64,000 bases of DNA from Scytonema tolypothrichoides VB-61278. Lineage in GTDB: Bacteria; Cyanobacteriota; Cyanobacteriia; Cyanobacteriales; Nostocaceae. Below the pieces are notes generated by a model, which made no database searches, was not told where the DNA came from, and was given only the letters and a program-made list of their open reading frames with translations. The first letter of the stretch is position 1, and each line of letters begins with the position of its first letter. Positions 27,600 through 37,028 of the stretch are shown one piece after another. The position numbers and the translations under genes were made by a program. The stretch covers positions 1,131,191-1,195,190 of the forward strand of contig NZ_JXCA02000001.1 in NCBI RefSeq assembly GCF_000828085.3. The letters are read 5' to 3'.

Positions 27600-28005
27600 G
27601 GCACCCTTGGGGTATGCGCAAGGCGCACGCTGCGCTTTAGCCCTTTGGGCGTGCGCTTTGCGCATACGCCAGTCGCTCATGGGGAGCCAGTGCGTTGCGG
27701 TGAATAAGGGCGCGAATGACGGGTTTCCCGACAGAGGCGACTGGTGAACCCGAAGGGGGGTTCCCAAGGACGGTGCACCTGGCGTGGAAACCTCCAAGAC
27801 CGCGCTGGCTCACTATTCTCAACAAGACAGGATTTACGCAAACAAACCCGGTTTCTACCAAAAATCGTCTGTTTCACAACCAAAGACGAACGAATAAACC
27901 GGGTTTCTAGCAGATGGTGCGTAAGTCCTACAAGACCTAAAAAACCGGGTTTTTGAACGGCAAATTAAGGTTTACAAGTGTCGTCATTCTCAAGAAACCC
28001 GGTTA
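27600..28005. repeat. Composite repeat block between reductase fragment and gene
   Basis: In order: a REP-like block (27627-27672) nearly identical to 3893-3938; GGGGAGCCAGTGCGTTGCGG (27681-27700); a segment with CCCGACAGAGGCGACTGGTG-type modules; then four copies of an AAACCCGGTTT/AAACCGGGTTT motif at 27844, 27896, 27942 and 27995. Frames over this block are shadows of the repeats. Confidence 0.7.
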
Positions 28006-28030
28006 ACAAGGCTTGTAGGCGAAAAATAAG

Positions 28031-28576
28031 CTAATCAACACCTCGTAACTTCCGTGTATTTTCAACCAAACTCTGAGCGAATTGGTCTAATCTTTGGGAA
28101 AGTTTTTCGTCTACAAGTTTACCTTCAGGACTAAAAGCTTTCCAAGCTTGCCCAATTGCTACCTGTTCTGGAATAGACCATGCATGCACCCATCGGAGAA
28201 TGACTCTCAAGTCATTGAGTGCATTGTTATTAGATTGACCGCCCAAGATACTAATAAATCCTGCAACCTTACCTTCTAGGTGCTCAAAGCTCATCAAATC
28301 AAGAGCATTTTTCAGGACACCACTAACGCTACCGTGATATTCAGGTGTAACCATAATTAAACCATCAGCACGGCTAAAAGCGTCTTGCAGCCGTTTAACG
28401 TCTGGGTAATCTGGATAATCGTCCCCTCCGTCACAAAATGGTAGGTTCATTTTGCGCAAATCAAGAACTTCTACTTCTGCACCTAGTTCTTGTGTTTTTT
28501 GCGCTGCTAATTCTAAAGCCAATTGGCTGTAAGACTGTGGTCGTAAGCTACCAGCAATGCCTACTATCCTTACCAT
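28031..28576 (-). CDS. NADPH-dependent FMN reductase family protein
   Basis: A 181-residue flavodoxin-like protein. VRIVGIAGSLRPQSYSQLAL is the FMN phosphate-binding loop, MVTPEYHGSVSGVLKNALDL is the conserved GSVSGVLKNALD-type region and FISILGGQSNNNALNDLRV follows. Members reduce FMN or quinones with NADPH (SsuE/ChrR/ArsH relatives). The start at ATG 28576 is unambiguous. A duplicate 3' fragment lies about 430 bases downstream. Neighbours give no hint of substrate. Confidence 0.9.
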   Translation of the reverse strand: MVRIVGIAGSLRPQSYSQLALELAAQKTQELGAEVEVLDLRKMNLPFCDGGDDYPDYPDVKRLQDAFSRADGLIMVTPEYHGSVSGVLKNALDLMSFEHLEGKVAGFISILGGQSNNNALNDLRVILRWVHAWSIPEQVAIGQAWKAFSPEGKLVDEKLSQRLDQFAQSLVENTRKLRGVD

Positions 28577-29022
28577 AACTGAATCCTCATGTTGTTTTTT
28601 TTACAATATTTGCGACAATATGTCTTTACATTCAAACACTGATATTTGGCAAAGTGTAATCATTACGAGTATGATTTGATTATAGCGATTTGTGACATAG
28701 TATGCCAAATGCCAATTAACAGAGAATTCCATGCTAGGAAGTCAGAAATATAGCAATGTGGAAGTAGTACTTCAAAAGATTTTTGAGCGTCATAGTCTAA
28801 CCTGTGAGGAATCCTAAGCTTCCAATTAGGCGTCTAACATAGAGAAATATTCATAATTCATAAACAGACGTACTTATGGGTATTGCAAGGAAAAACTTAG
28901 GAATGCTTTTTTTTGGAAGCTACACTAGAAGATTAGACACCCCTGATATCTACTCTTGGTAGAGGAAAAGGCATAAAAATGAGTGCTCAAGCTGATAGAG
29001 CAGCAAACAAAGGATAATTATT
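28577..29022. other. Intergenic region upstream of ftsH
   Basis: This 446-base region lies between divergent genes and must hold both promoters. I see AT-rich DNA with no convincing operator, repeat or small gene. Confidence 0.5.
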
Positions 29023-30927
29023 ATGAAAAATTTTGAGAAAAAGACATCCAGAAAACAGCACCCTACAAAGAGTGCAGCCTTGACTGGAGCGCTAGCAGCC
29101 GGTTTAATCATGTTGCCAGGAATGTTAGGGGCGACTCCTGCATTAGCACAAAAAGGAGAGCGCGAGCCTCTATCTTATGGTAAACTAATTGAGAAAATAG
29201 AGAATAAAGAAGTCAAAAGAGTAGAGCTTGACGAAACCGACCAGCTAGCAAGAGTTTATCTAAAAGAACAAAAGCAAGGTGAACAACCGATACAAGTGCG
29301 GCTTTTAGAACAAAACAGTGAGTTAATTAATAAGCTAAAAGAAAAGGACGTTGAGTTTGGGGAAGCTCCCTCTGCCAATAGTAGAGCGGCTCTCGGACTT
29401 TTGATCAACCTCATGTGGATTTTACCACTAGTTGCTTTGATGTTATTGTTCCTTCGCCGCTCTACTAATGCCTCTAGCCAGGCAATGAACTTTGGTAAAA
29501 CCAGAGCTCGCTTCCAGATGGAGGCAAAAACTGGAGTGAAATTTGACGACGTTGCAGGTATTGAAGAAGCGAAAGAAGAACTGCAAGAAGTCGTCACCTT
29601 CCTCAAACAGCCAGAAAAATTCACTGCTGTGGGCGCACGCATTCCCAAAGGAGTACTGTTAGTGGGACCTCCGGGGACAGGTAAAACACTGCTTGCAAAA
29701 GCGATCGCCGGTGAAGCAGGCGTACCATTCTTCAGCATTTCCGGCTCAGAATTCGTAGAAATGTTTGTGGGTGTGGGTGCATCCCGTGTGCGTGATTTAT
29801 TCAAAAAAGCAAAAGAAAATGCTCCCTGTCTGATATTTATCGATGAAATCGACGCTGTAGGACGCCAAAGAGGTGCGGGTATTGGTGGTGGAAATGATGA
29901 GCGGGAACAAACCCTCAATCAATTGCTCACCGAGATGGACGGTTTTGAGGGTAACACTGGTATTATTATAATTGCTGCTACCAACCGTCCCGATGTGCTG
30001 GATACCGCATTGCTTCGACCAGGACGGTTTGACCGACAGGTGATTGTAGATGCACCAGACCGCAAAGGTCGTCTGGAAATTTTAAGAGTCCATGCTCGTA
30101 ATAAGAAAGTTGATCCATCCGTTTCATTGGAAATTATTGCCCGCCGCACGCCTGGTTTTACAGGAGCAGACTTAGCAAATTTACTCAATGAAGCAGCAAT
30201 TCTGACGGCACGTAGACGTAAAGAGGGTATCACACAGCTAGAAATTGACGATGCTATTGACAGATTGACAATTGGGTTGACCCTCAACCCACTCATGGAT
30301 AGCAAGAAAAAGCGGTTGATTGCCTATCATGAAGTTGGACACGCTCTTTTGTCTACACTTCTGGAAAATGCTGACCCTTTAAATAAGGTGACAATTATTC
30401 CCCGTTCTGGTGGAGTGGGTGGTTTTTCTCAGCAAATTCTCAATGAAGAAATGATTGACAGCGGGCTTTATACTAAAGCTTGGCTGCACGATAACATTAT
30501 CATGACTTTAGGAGGAAAGGCAGCAGAAGTAGAGGTATTTGGGGAAGCTGAGGTCACGGGTGGTGCTAGCAACGACCTCAAAGTTGTGACAAACCTTGCT
30601 CGTAAAATGGTGACTATGTATGGTATGTCTGAGTTAGGGTTAGTAGCTCTGGAAAATCAGAGTAGTGACGTTTTTCTTGGTCGAGATTGGATGAATCGCT
30701 CTGAATATTCAGAGGAAATGGCGACTAAGATTGACCGACAAGTGCGAGAAATGGCAGTTGCTTGCTATAGAAAAGCTCGTCAAATTATTCGTGAAAATAG
30801 AGCTTTACTAGATCGCCTTGTCGATTTGCTTGTTGAACAGGAAACAATAGAGGGTGAGCAATTTCGGAAAATTGTCTCTGAATATACTCAACTGCCAAAG
30901 AAACAACAATTAGTTGTATCCGGTTAA
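29023..30927 (+). CDS. ftsH: ATP-dependent zinc metalloprotease FtsH
   Basis: Membrane-bound AAA+ protease for quality control, in cyanobacteria notably photosystem II repair. Residues 1-43 form a signal-like first membrane segment ending ATPALAQ, a lumenal domain follows, and a second segment at about 128-146 anchors it. Walker A GPPGTGKT is at residues 215-222, Walker B FIDEID follows, then the second-region-of-homology RPGRFDRQ. The zinc site is HEVGH at 436-440 (the usual HEAGH with Val), with a downstream Asp in SNDLKV. Length of 634 is normal. Several FtsH paralogues exist per cyanobacterial genome; which one this is cannot be told here. Confidence 0.96.
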   Translation: MKNFEKKTSRKQHPTKSAALTGALAAGLIMLPGMLGATPALAQKGEREPLSYGKLIEKIENKEVKRVELDETDQLARVYLKEQKQGEQPIQVRLLEQNSELINKLKEKDVEFGEAPSANSRAALGLLINLMWILPLVALMLLFLRRSTNASSQAMNFGKTRARFQMEAKTGVKFDDVAGIEEAKEELQEVVTFLKQPEKFTAVGARIPKGVLLVGPPGTGKTLLAKAIAGEAGVPFFSISGSEFVEMFVGVGASRVRDLFKKAKENAPCLIFIDEIDAVGRQRGAGIGGGNDEREQTLNQLLTEMDGFEGNTGIIIIAATNRPDVLDTALLRPGRFDRQVIVDAPDRKGRLEILRVHARNKKVDPSVSLEIIARRTPGFTGADLANLLNEAAILTARRRKEGITQLEIDDAIDRLTIGLTLNPLMDSKKKRLIAYHEVGHALLSTLLENADPLNKVTIIPRSGGVGGFSQQILNEEMIDSGLYTKAWLHDNIIMTLGGKAAEVEVFGEAEVTGGASNDLKVVTNLARKMVTMYGMSELGLVALENQSSDVFLGRDWMNRSEYSEEMATKIDRQVREMAVACYRKARQIIRENRALLDRLVDLLVEQETIEGEQFRKIVSEYTQLPKKQQLVVSG

Positions 30928-31171
30928 ATGAAGTCTTGAGTGATATCATGTCCGGATAAACACTTATAAAAACGAGAAACCCCAACCCTCCGGGGAATTC
31001 AAAGTCACCGAAGATTTGAGTCTCCGGAGGAGACGCTGCGCGTAAGTCCCAAGGGGACACACTGCGTGAACGCCCAAGCCGCGTGCGCTTGCGCTTACGG
31101 AGGAAACCTCCGCTCAAACTTCTCTCAAAATTCAAAGTATGCCCGAAGGGCACGCTGCGCTATCAAAAAAA

Positions 31172-31311
31172 GAATTCTTAATTTTGGGCGTTGCATATTT
31201 GTGGGATGATTTTCATTTCTCTCCTTCTCTGAAAACTCTTTCTTCGTGTACTTCGCGTCTTTGCGGTTCGTTATTTCATCCCCATTTTGTGCAACGCCTA
31301 ATTTTGAATTC
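31172..31311. mobile_element. MITE-like element with 40-bp imperfect inverted repeats
   Basis: Both ends begin GAATTC (31172 and 31311) and share about 40 bases in inverted orientation including GGCGTTGCA and GGGATGA, with several mismatches. The centre carries a TTCGCGTCTTTGCGGTTCG sequence, a dispersed repeat also related to 1310-1355. Upstream (31020-31140) is another repeat with several short palindromes. No gene is seen between 30928 and 31471. Confidence 0.6.
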
Positions 31312-31417
31312 TCGCGAAGCGAGAGGGGTGAGGTCAAGCAGGAATTATAAGTAATTAAGCGGACTTGATATGAGAAATACTCAGCATTCAGTACCTAGAA
31401 TTCAGTACTTAAATTAA

Positions 31418-31462
31418 CAGTGATCAGTTATCAGTAGCCTGTTCAGTGATAACTGATCACTG
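31418..31462. terminator. Hairpin downstream of the M23 peptidase gene
   Basis: CAGTGATCAGTTATCA (31418-31433) and its exact complement (31447-31462) form a 16-bp stem around 13 bases, 10 bases past the stop of the minus-strand gene. The arms are made of AACTGATC-type heptamer repeat sequence. Termination is plausible. Confidence 0.6.
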
Positions 31463-31471
31463 TTCACTGAC

Positions 31472-32269
31472 TTAATATCCCGAATCTCCTACAGCTTTTG
31501 ATTCCTGAATGATGACTTGTGACTGTTGAGGAGTCCAACCTTGCGATGAACTCCTAGCAATTTGCTGCTGGGAGAACATTTCTCGAAGAACCATTGCTGG
31601 ATCGACATATTGTTTAGCATACTTGAGTCCCCAATGAACGTGAGGACCTGTGGTTCGTCCGGTCATTCCTACTCGACCAATTCTCATACCAGCGCTTAGT
31701 TGCTGACCTTCTGCAATTTGAATTCCACCTGTTCTATCTACTAGATAACGGCGATTATCTACAGTTTCAACTTGTCCTTCCATATGACAGTAGGTGTGTT
31801 CCCATTCGCCAGATTGAATGACTATATGAGTTCCGCAAGCATCGCGATCGCCAACCTTAATCACCGTACCTGTCCACCAATTGCGAATGTAACTCCCTTG
31901 TGGCGCGGCGATATCTAAGCCACTGTGAAATTCTAAATTAGAACCCCCAGTTGCAGAACGACGGTAGCCAAATGCGGATGTATAAGACTGAAAATTTTCT
32001 ACTGGAAAAGACGCTGATAACCAATTGTTAGCTCTTGCTATCTGCTTGGTGTTAAATTCTACAGGTAGTTTTGGCTTGCTGGTCTGAAAATTTTCGACCC
32101 TGATTGAGGCTGGTAACGGATTTTTGACAGTTGCTATCTGCTTGGAACTCAATTCTACAGCTTCTACTGTTTTTAATTTGGTCAATAGAGTGATAAAACT
32201 GACAACACCAATACCTAGTATAGATAGGCTGACTACGGAAAGTGCTACTGTTTGTCGCCACTTACTCAT
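31472..32269 (-). CDS. M23 (LytM-type) zinc metalloendopeptidase, membrane-anchored
   Basis: A 265-residue envelope protein with one N-terminal membrane segment (about residues 8-30). The C-terminal M23 domain shows YTSAFGYRRS, the zinc ligands in LEFHSGLDIAAPQG and GPHVHWGLKY, and the conserved VIKVGDRDACGTHIVIQ. These cleave peptidoglycan cross-links or activate amidases. The linker contains a 26-residue internal duplication (residues 38-63 and 70-95; KQIA and VENFQ in both). Start at ATG 32269. Cell-wall remodelling is the likely role. Confidence 0.9.
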   Translation of the reverse strand: MSKWRQTVALSVVSLSILGIGVVSFITLLTKLKTVEAVELSSKQIATVKNPLPASIRVENFQTSKPKLPVEFNTKQIARANNWLSASFPVENFQSYTSAFGYRRSATGGSNLEFHSGLDIAAPQGSYIRNWWTGTVIKVGDRDACGTHIVIQSGEWEHTYCHMEGQVETVDNRRYLVDRTGGIQIAEGQQLSAGMRIGRVGMTGRTTGPHVHWGLKYAKQYVDPAMVLREMFSQQQIARSSSQGWTPQQSQVIIQESKAVGDSGY

Positions 32270-32703
32270 TTTTTAGTCCTCTAGCTCTTACTATATATCC
32301 GTAAATTGATCTAAATTTCAGCCGGATCAAAGATTTAAATTTTGATTAGGAATTGACATTTGTTTTGGAGTGCTTTCACCCTGTGACCACTAGAAAAAGC
32401 GTATATTTTGTACTGATTCATCGCAATACTTTTACCTTGAAAATGTTGCTATGTCAAGTCATTTTTCAAAAATAGTATTTTTTCAGGTATCAAAATGACC
32501 TGATTGATTTGATAATCAAAAATCTAAAATATTTTCTAATTTCATTAGAATTTTAAATACCTTTGAGCAGTGATGATTTGTTGATAGTTCAGTGCTGTAC
32601 TAGCTAGTGATCATCAGTTTTCAAAAAAAAGTATTGATAATGACCTTTGTTGTTACGTATATACTGAGTGGAAAAAATGTAAACTTGTGCACAATAAAAT
32701 GTA

Positions 32704-32833
32704 ATATAGGACTCCTATTTGGTTTTTGAAAAAAACTCCGTACACCTTTATTGCTTCTTCCCTGTTCCCTGTTCCCTGTTCCCTGTTAAGCGCCCTGACG
32801 AGTCAATTCAGAAATCAAACCGGATTCCTATAG
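32704..32833. mobile_element. Dispersed element, copy A (MITE-like)
   Basis: It runs from TATAGGACTCC to GGATTCCTATA, which are near-complementary ends, and includes GAAAAAAACTCCGTAC, a heptamer array of TTCCCTG units, CCCTGACGAGT and AATCAAACCGGATTCCTA. A second copy in reverse orientation lies at 53319-53469. The preceding 32270-32703 is AT-rich with no gene visible. Confidence 0.7.
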
Positions 32834-32931
32834 TGCAAGAGTTGCAAATAAGTAACAATGCTGTTAAGTTTATCGTTATTATTATTGGTTTAACTTCCCA
32901 AACGCAACTTCCACAAGACTTCCACCAAGCC

Positions 32932-33321
32932 ATGCTGACTGAAATATTGCCTTTCAGCTTTGAGTTAGACACAATCGCGATCGCCGGAGCAAGTTTGTGG
33001 TCTTTGGCGCTGTATCTTGGTTTTTCCCCAATCAGGGAATGGGTGATACTGCAATTGAACCGTTGGTTTAATTTTGCTGAGCGATCGCTCTACACCAGTC
33101 AGTCAGAATTTGAAAAAACAAGAAAAGCGAGAGAATCACAAAATGCGTTTTACGCCTCAGTTTTCAGTATCCTGCCCTTTCTGGTCATTGGTGCTTTACT
33201 AAATTGGGGAGTAGAAATTAGTTTAGGTTCGAGCTGGGCAATTAGCATGGGGATACTTGCTTGTATGGGTTGTGGCGTGTATGAATTAGGACGAAGAGAT
33301 GGAGAGTCTTCTGGGAAGTAG
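32932..33321 (+). CDS. Small membrane protein, hypothetical
   Basis: A 129-residue protein from ATG 32932 (MLTEILPFSFELDTIAIAGA). It has a hydrophobic segment at about residues 14-30, a charged middle (REWVILQLNRWFNFAERSLY) and two more hydrophobic stretches near the end (FSILPFLVIGALLNWGVE, WAISMGILACMGCGVYELG). I do not recognise the family. The longer frame reaching back to 32719 is repeat sequence and not part of the gene. It precedes dienelactone hydrolase by 47 bases on the same strand. Confidence 0.7.
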   Translation: MLTEILPFSFELDTIAIAGASLWSLALYLGFSPIREWVILQLNRWFNFAERSLYTSQSEFEKTRKARESQNAFYASVFSILPFLVIGALLNWGVEISLGSSWAISMGILACMGCGVYELGRRDGESSGK

Positions 33322-33368
33322 GGTTGGTTCTCGGTGTGGCGATTCAGTCAACAAACAGGAGTGAAAAA

Positions 33369-34091
33369 ATGCATTCTCGACAGACAGAGGTGATGATTCC
33401 CACGCCCGACGGACAGATGCCCGCCTTCTTGTGTACACCTGCTGAGAATAGTCACAAGCCAGCTGTTATCCTTCTTATGGAAGCCTTTGGCTTAACATCG
33501 CACATCCGAGACGTTGCAGCCCGGATTGCTAACGAAGGTTACGTGGTTCTCGCACCAGACTTATATTACCGCGAGTTGCCGAACAATAAGTTTGGATACG
33601 ATGAGGTTGAGGAAGCCAGGGCCATGATGTTCCGCCTTGATTTCGGTAAGCCCGTGGAGGAGGACATTCAGGCGGCATTAACTTATGTGAAGTCGCGACC
33701 AGATGTTAACCCAGGTAAAGTTGGCGTCACTGGGTTCTGCTTGGGCGGCGGTTTGACCTTTCTCACCGCCTGCAAGTTGTCGGACGAAATCGCGGCAGCA
33801 GCTTCCTTCTACGGTGTGGTTCTAGATGAGTGGATCGACGCGGTGACAAATATCACCGTGCCCCTATACTTTTTCTTTGGTGGCGTCGATCCATTCATTC
33901 CTAACGAACGCGTTAAACAAATCGAGTCTCGGTTCAAGGAACAAGGCAAAGAGTACACATTGAAAGTTTACAGCAATGCGGATCATGGGTTTTTCTGCCA
34001 TGAGCGTTCTTCCTACAACAGTTCAGCAGCTGAAGACTCTTGGCGCGAACTTACACGGTTCTTCCATAAACATCTACAGGAAGGCGTCTAA
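33369..34091 (+). CDS. Dienelactone hydrolase family protein
   Basis: A 240-residue alpha/beta-hydrolase from ATG 33369, which has AGGAG eight bases upstream. The catalytic cysteine lies in VGVTGFCLGGGLTFL, the acid in FFFGGVDPFIPNERV and the histidine in NADHGFFCHERS. Family members cleave dienelactones or carboxylic esters; substrate here is unknown. The 3' end overlaps the convergent LpxB-like gene by 41 bases, so both terminal codons are shared DNA. Possibly co-transcribed with the small membrane gene upstream. Confidence 0.9.
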   Translation: MHSRQTEVMIPTPDGQMPAFLCTPAENSHKPAVILLMEAFGLTSHIRDVAARIANEGYVVLAPDLYYRELPNNKFGYDEVEEARAMMFRLDFGKPVEEDIQAALTYVKSRPDVNPGKVGVTGFCLGGGLTFLTACKLSDEIAAAASFYGVVLDEWIDAVTNITVPLYFFFGGVDPFIPNERVKQIESRFKEQGKEYTLKVYSNADHGFFCHERSSYNSSAAEDSWRELTRFFHKHLQEGV

Positions 34092-35427
34092 CTTCCTGCT
34101 TGCCTAATTCTTCCTCTACTAAAGTTGCTAGCTTTTGTGCTGCACCAGGTTCACCTCGGATACTCCGCAGCTTCGCTCGAATTTCTGCTAACTTTTCTGG
34201 ATGAGCAAGAAAATCTAAAACCATTTCTCCAACTTCTTGGGATTGAAGCTTTCCGACTAATTCTGGTACGACCATTTCTTGCGCCCAAATATTCGGCCAT
34301 GCTAGCAAACCCAATCGTCTCAGTACCAGCCAATTAATCACCTTAGCAAAACCAGAACCAACTATTGGCAAATTTGCTAATAAACCAGGTAACCCATCCC
34401 AAGATCTCATCGCATCTAGCTGTTGTGTTGGTAGCAAAACAATCATTGGTACAGCTAAAGCACCTAGTTCAGCAGTGTTTGCTCCTACTGTCGTTAGGCA
34501 GAGGCAGCACTGGGATAATAAATCGTATGCTGGCGTCTGAGTCCACAACTCCACACATAAACCTGTTCCTGTTTTGAGGAAGGGACGCTCTGAATGAGTG
34601 CCGAGTTTTGGGACAATCAAAGAAGCACCACTAAAACCAAAAGTTTGAACAAAAGAGTTTTTCTGTGGATCGGCAAACTTAGCTAAAGTTTGTAAATCCA
34701 AAGTCGGGGCGACAGGAATCACAAACTTGGTTTGTGGTCTTTTTGCATGAACATATTCCGCAATTGCCAAAGTTAAGGGCACCCCTTGCATCAACTTTGA
34801 CGGCTTTGAACCAGGCAAAACACCAATCAGTTCGGTGCTGGGTTCTGAGTGCTGAGTGGGCGGATTAGAGGAATTTTCTCCTCTGCTCCCCTGCTCCCCT
34901 GCTCCCCTGCTCCCCTGCTCCCCTGCTTCCCCTGCTTCCAAATTCTGGGCTTCTTGCATCAAATCTCCCACAACGCTAAACTTGTGGGCAAATTTCTGAG
35001 GAACACGGTCAGCTACTGTAGCTTTCATCACTCCAAAACGGTCAATCATGCTGTGCCAACGTGCATCCCATTCAGCGTAGACAACGGTGCGATACCTTAG
35101 CCTTTTGCCGATGACAACAGGGAAAAACTGATCCCCACCCAGGAAAACAACAACACCGCGCTTGTACCACTCCCAATTCTCAAATGTCTTTCCCCACAGC
35201 AAGAACTGCCAAAAATGTTCTGCTGCTTGCACTCGGTCAACTTCGGGATAAGATCGGGCAATATCTGCTTCTTTGCCACTGGAGTTTGGGCAAGGTGACA
35301 AAACTACAGAAATTCTTATTTGATTTCGGTCATCTCCTAGTTGTTGGCGCAATTGCCTAACGACTGGACGTACCCAAGTGGTTACTTCTCCAGGACCGTT
35401 TGAGAGAATCAGAATATCAGCAGTCAT
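34051..35427 (-). CDS. LpxB-like lipid-A-disaccharide synthase-related glycosyltransferase
   Basis: A 458-residue protein beginning with the family pattern ILSNGPGEVTTWVRPVV, then VVVFLGGDQFFPVVIGKRLR and VGANTAELGALAVPMIVLLP. The family is related to LpxB but cyanobacteria lack classical lipid A, so the acceptor is unknown. Around residues 162-185 a low-complexity stretch (GEQGSRGA twice) is encoded by an octanucleotide tandem repeat, interrupting the conserved fold. The gene ends inside the convergent dienelactone hydrolase gene (41-base overlap). The start at ATG 35427 is firm. Confidence 0.85.
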   Translation of the reverse strand: MTADILILSNGPGEVTTWVRPVVRQLRQQLGDDRNQIRISVVLSPCPNSSGKEADIARSYPEVDRVQAAEHFWQFLLWGKTFENWEWYKRGVVVFLGGDQFFPVVIGKRLRYRTVVYAEWDARWHSMIDRFGVMKATVADRVPQKFAHKFSVVGDLMQEAQNLEAGEAGEQGSRGAGEQGSRGENSSNPPTQHSEPSTELIGVLPGSKPSKLMQGVPLTLAIAEYVHAKRPQTKFVIPVAPTLDLQTLAKFADPQKNSFVQTFGFSGASLIVPKLGTHSERPFLKTGTGLCVELWTQTPAYDLLSQCCLCLTTVGANTAELGALAVPMIVLLPTQQLDAMRSWDGLPGLLANLPIVGSGFAKVINWLVLRRLGLLAWPNIWAQEMVVPELVGKLQSQEVGEMVLDFLAHPEKLAEIRAKLRSIRGEPGAAQKLATLVEEELGKQEVRRLPVDVYGRTV

Positions 35428-36081
35428 GAGTCATGAGTCATTGGTCATTAGTCACTAGTCAATTTTTAGCAGATATTGGTTCCCAGCCCTTGCCAAGGAT
35501 ATCAACGCCCAATCAATAACTTCTGGCTAAATAAACCTAAAGGTTATAAGCTAATTGAGATTGGGACTGACATATTGACAAAAGTATGATGATGTGAATT
35601 TTTGAAATAGAAAGTAAGCTTAGAAAGTTTTCCTTCTACATTCCTAATAGGTATCAGCAAAATCAAGTTATGCACCTGTTCATATACAAGGCAAAAGTGA
35701 ATAAGTCTAAGTAGTTATTAGTTCATCTGTAGAGGCGCTGGTGCGTCGAGTCATTGGTGGACAAGGACTATGGCAAGTATCAAGTGTTGTTGACTTGTAC
35801 AATTGTGTATCTGTTCTCACTCTACTTTCTATAGGAGCGTATGATTTGAGAAAAATTAGGGGAGACATACATCTACGATATGGGCACAATGGTGAGGTGT
35901 TTCTACCTCTTAGCTCACAAGAAGTTATATCAAGTTCGCTTAATCACTTATAAATCCCGAAATACCCCACCCGCGCACATCAAGCACCCTCCCCTTACTA
36001 AGGGGAGCCAGTGCGTTGCGGGGGTTCCCCCCGTTGTAGCACCTGGCGTGAGGGTTAGGGAGGCGTAACGCGAGGACTGCA
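35428..36081. repeat. Spacer with GGGGAGCCAGTGCGTT repeat, no gene
   Basis: The only clear structure is the repeat at 36002-36055, starting GGGGAGCCAGTGCGTTGCGG and ending ACCTGGCGTG. Frames within the gap look like chance. No promoter was recognised. Confidence 0.55.
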
Positions 36082-36369
36082 ATGATAACTAATCATCCGA
36101 ACTTGATATTATCCCTGTTAGTGAGAAACAGATTATACGCAGATGAAGAAAAAGTTTTATGTTATCTATGGAACCATAGAGATTCGCAATTGTCTGCAAT
36201 TGATGCTGACACGCGACACGCCCTGTTCTTTATAGATACAGCCTTTCACCCACAAACCTGCTCTATGCAAGAAGCATTACAAACTTTATCACGGCATCTA
36301 AGTCAAATTGGGGGTGTTGAACTTGGTTCGGGACTACTTAATGTCAACTATCCTAGTGTTGAAGTTTAA
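36082..36369 (+). CDS. Small hypothetical protein
   Basis: A 95-residue soluble-looking protein starting MITNHPNLILSLLVRNRLYA, with AGGA six bases before the ATG. It shows acidic and aromatic residues (LYADEEKVLCYLWNHRDS) and a C-terminal GVELGSGLLNVNYPSVEV. No family is recognised. It lies 50 bases upstream of the LysE exporter on the same strand and may be co-transcribed; a repeat lies just upstream of its start. Confidence 0.55.
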   Translation: MITNHPNLILSLLVRNRLYADEEKVLCYLWNHRDSQLSAIDADTRHALFFIDTAFHPQTCSMQEALQTLSRHLSQIGGVELGSGLLNVNYPSVEV

Positions 36370-36419
36370 GGCAAATACTCACTCTTTAAGCTCTACCTGC
36401 TTGTCTATAAAATTGAACT

Positions 36420-37028
36420 ATGATTAGTGCATTTATCCACGGAATAATCTTAGCCTTTGGTCTGATACTACCACTTGGTCCGCAAAACGTGTTTGTTTTT
36501 ACGCAAGGTGCAACCCAGCCTCGCCTGTTTTACGCATTGCCAATAGCTTTAGTTGCTTCACTCTCAGATACGTTGCTTATTCTGTTAGCTGTGCTTGGTG
36601 TATCTGTTGTCGTATTGTCTTTGCCTTGGGTTAAAACGGTGTTAGTAGTGGGTGGAGTGTTATTTCTTTGCTATATTGGGTGGATCACCTGGAAAAGTGA
36701 TGAAGAGACAAATGGGAAATCGAACAATGCGTCAAACTGGTCTCTGAAGCAAAAAATTCTGTTTACTTTGTCCGTATCCCTACTTAATCCTCACGCCATA
36801 TTAGATACTATCGGCGTTATTGGTACCAGTTCACTATCATATACAGGTTTGGACAAGGTCGTTTTTACTCTAACGTGTATTTCAGTATCCTGGCTATGGT
36901 TTTTCACGTTAACAGTTGTAGGGCGACTGGTGGGAACATTCAAGCACACCCGCAAAATGTTTAACCGCGTGTCTGCCGTCATTATGTGGCTGAGTGCGCT
37001 TTACTTAGTGTACAACTTTACTAACTGA
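36420..37028 (+). CDS. LysE/ArgO-type amino acid exporter
   Basis: A 202-residue protein with about six membrane segments. The N-terminal motif GLILPLGPQNVFVFTQGATQ is the LysE/ArgO signature, followed by FLCYIGWITWKSDEET, SLLNPHAILDTIGVIG and a terminal VIMWLSALYLVY. These export basic amino acids or their analogues such as canavanine. No LysG regulator is adjacent. Start at ATG 36420. Confidence 0.9.
   Translation: MISAFIHGIILAFGLILPLGPQNVFVFTQGATQPRLFYALPIALVASLSDTLLILLAVLGVSVVVLSLPWVKTVLVVGGVLFLCYIGWITWKSDEETNGKSNNASNWSLKQKILFTLSVSLLNPHAILDTIGVIGTSSLSYTGLDKVVFTLTCISVSWLWFFTLTVVGRLVGTFKHTRKMFNRVSAVIMWLSALYLVYNFTN

Noticed and set aside
27525-27956. Several overlapping frames in the repeat block
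   Set aside because: They are different readings of the same REP and AAACCCGGTTT repeats.
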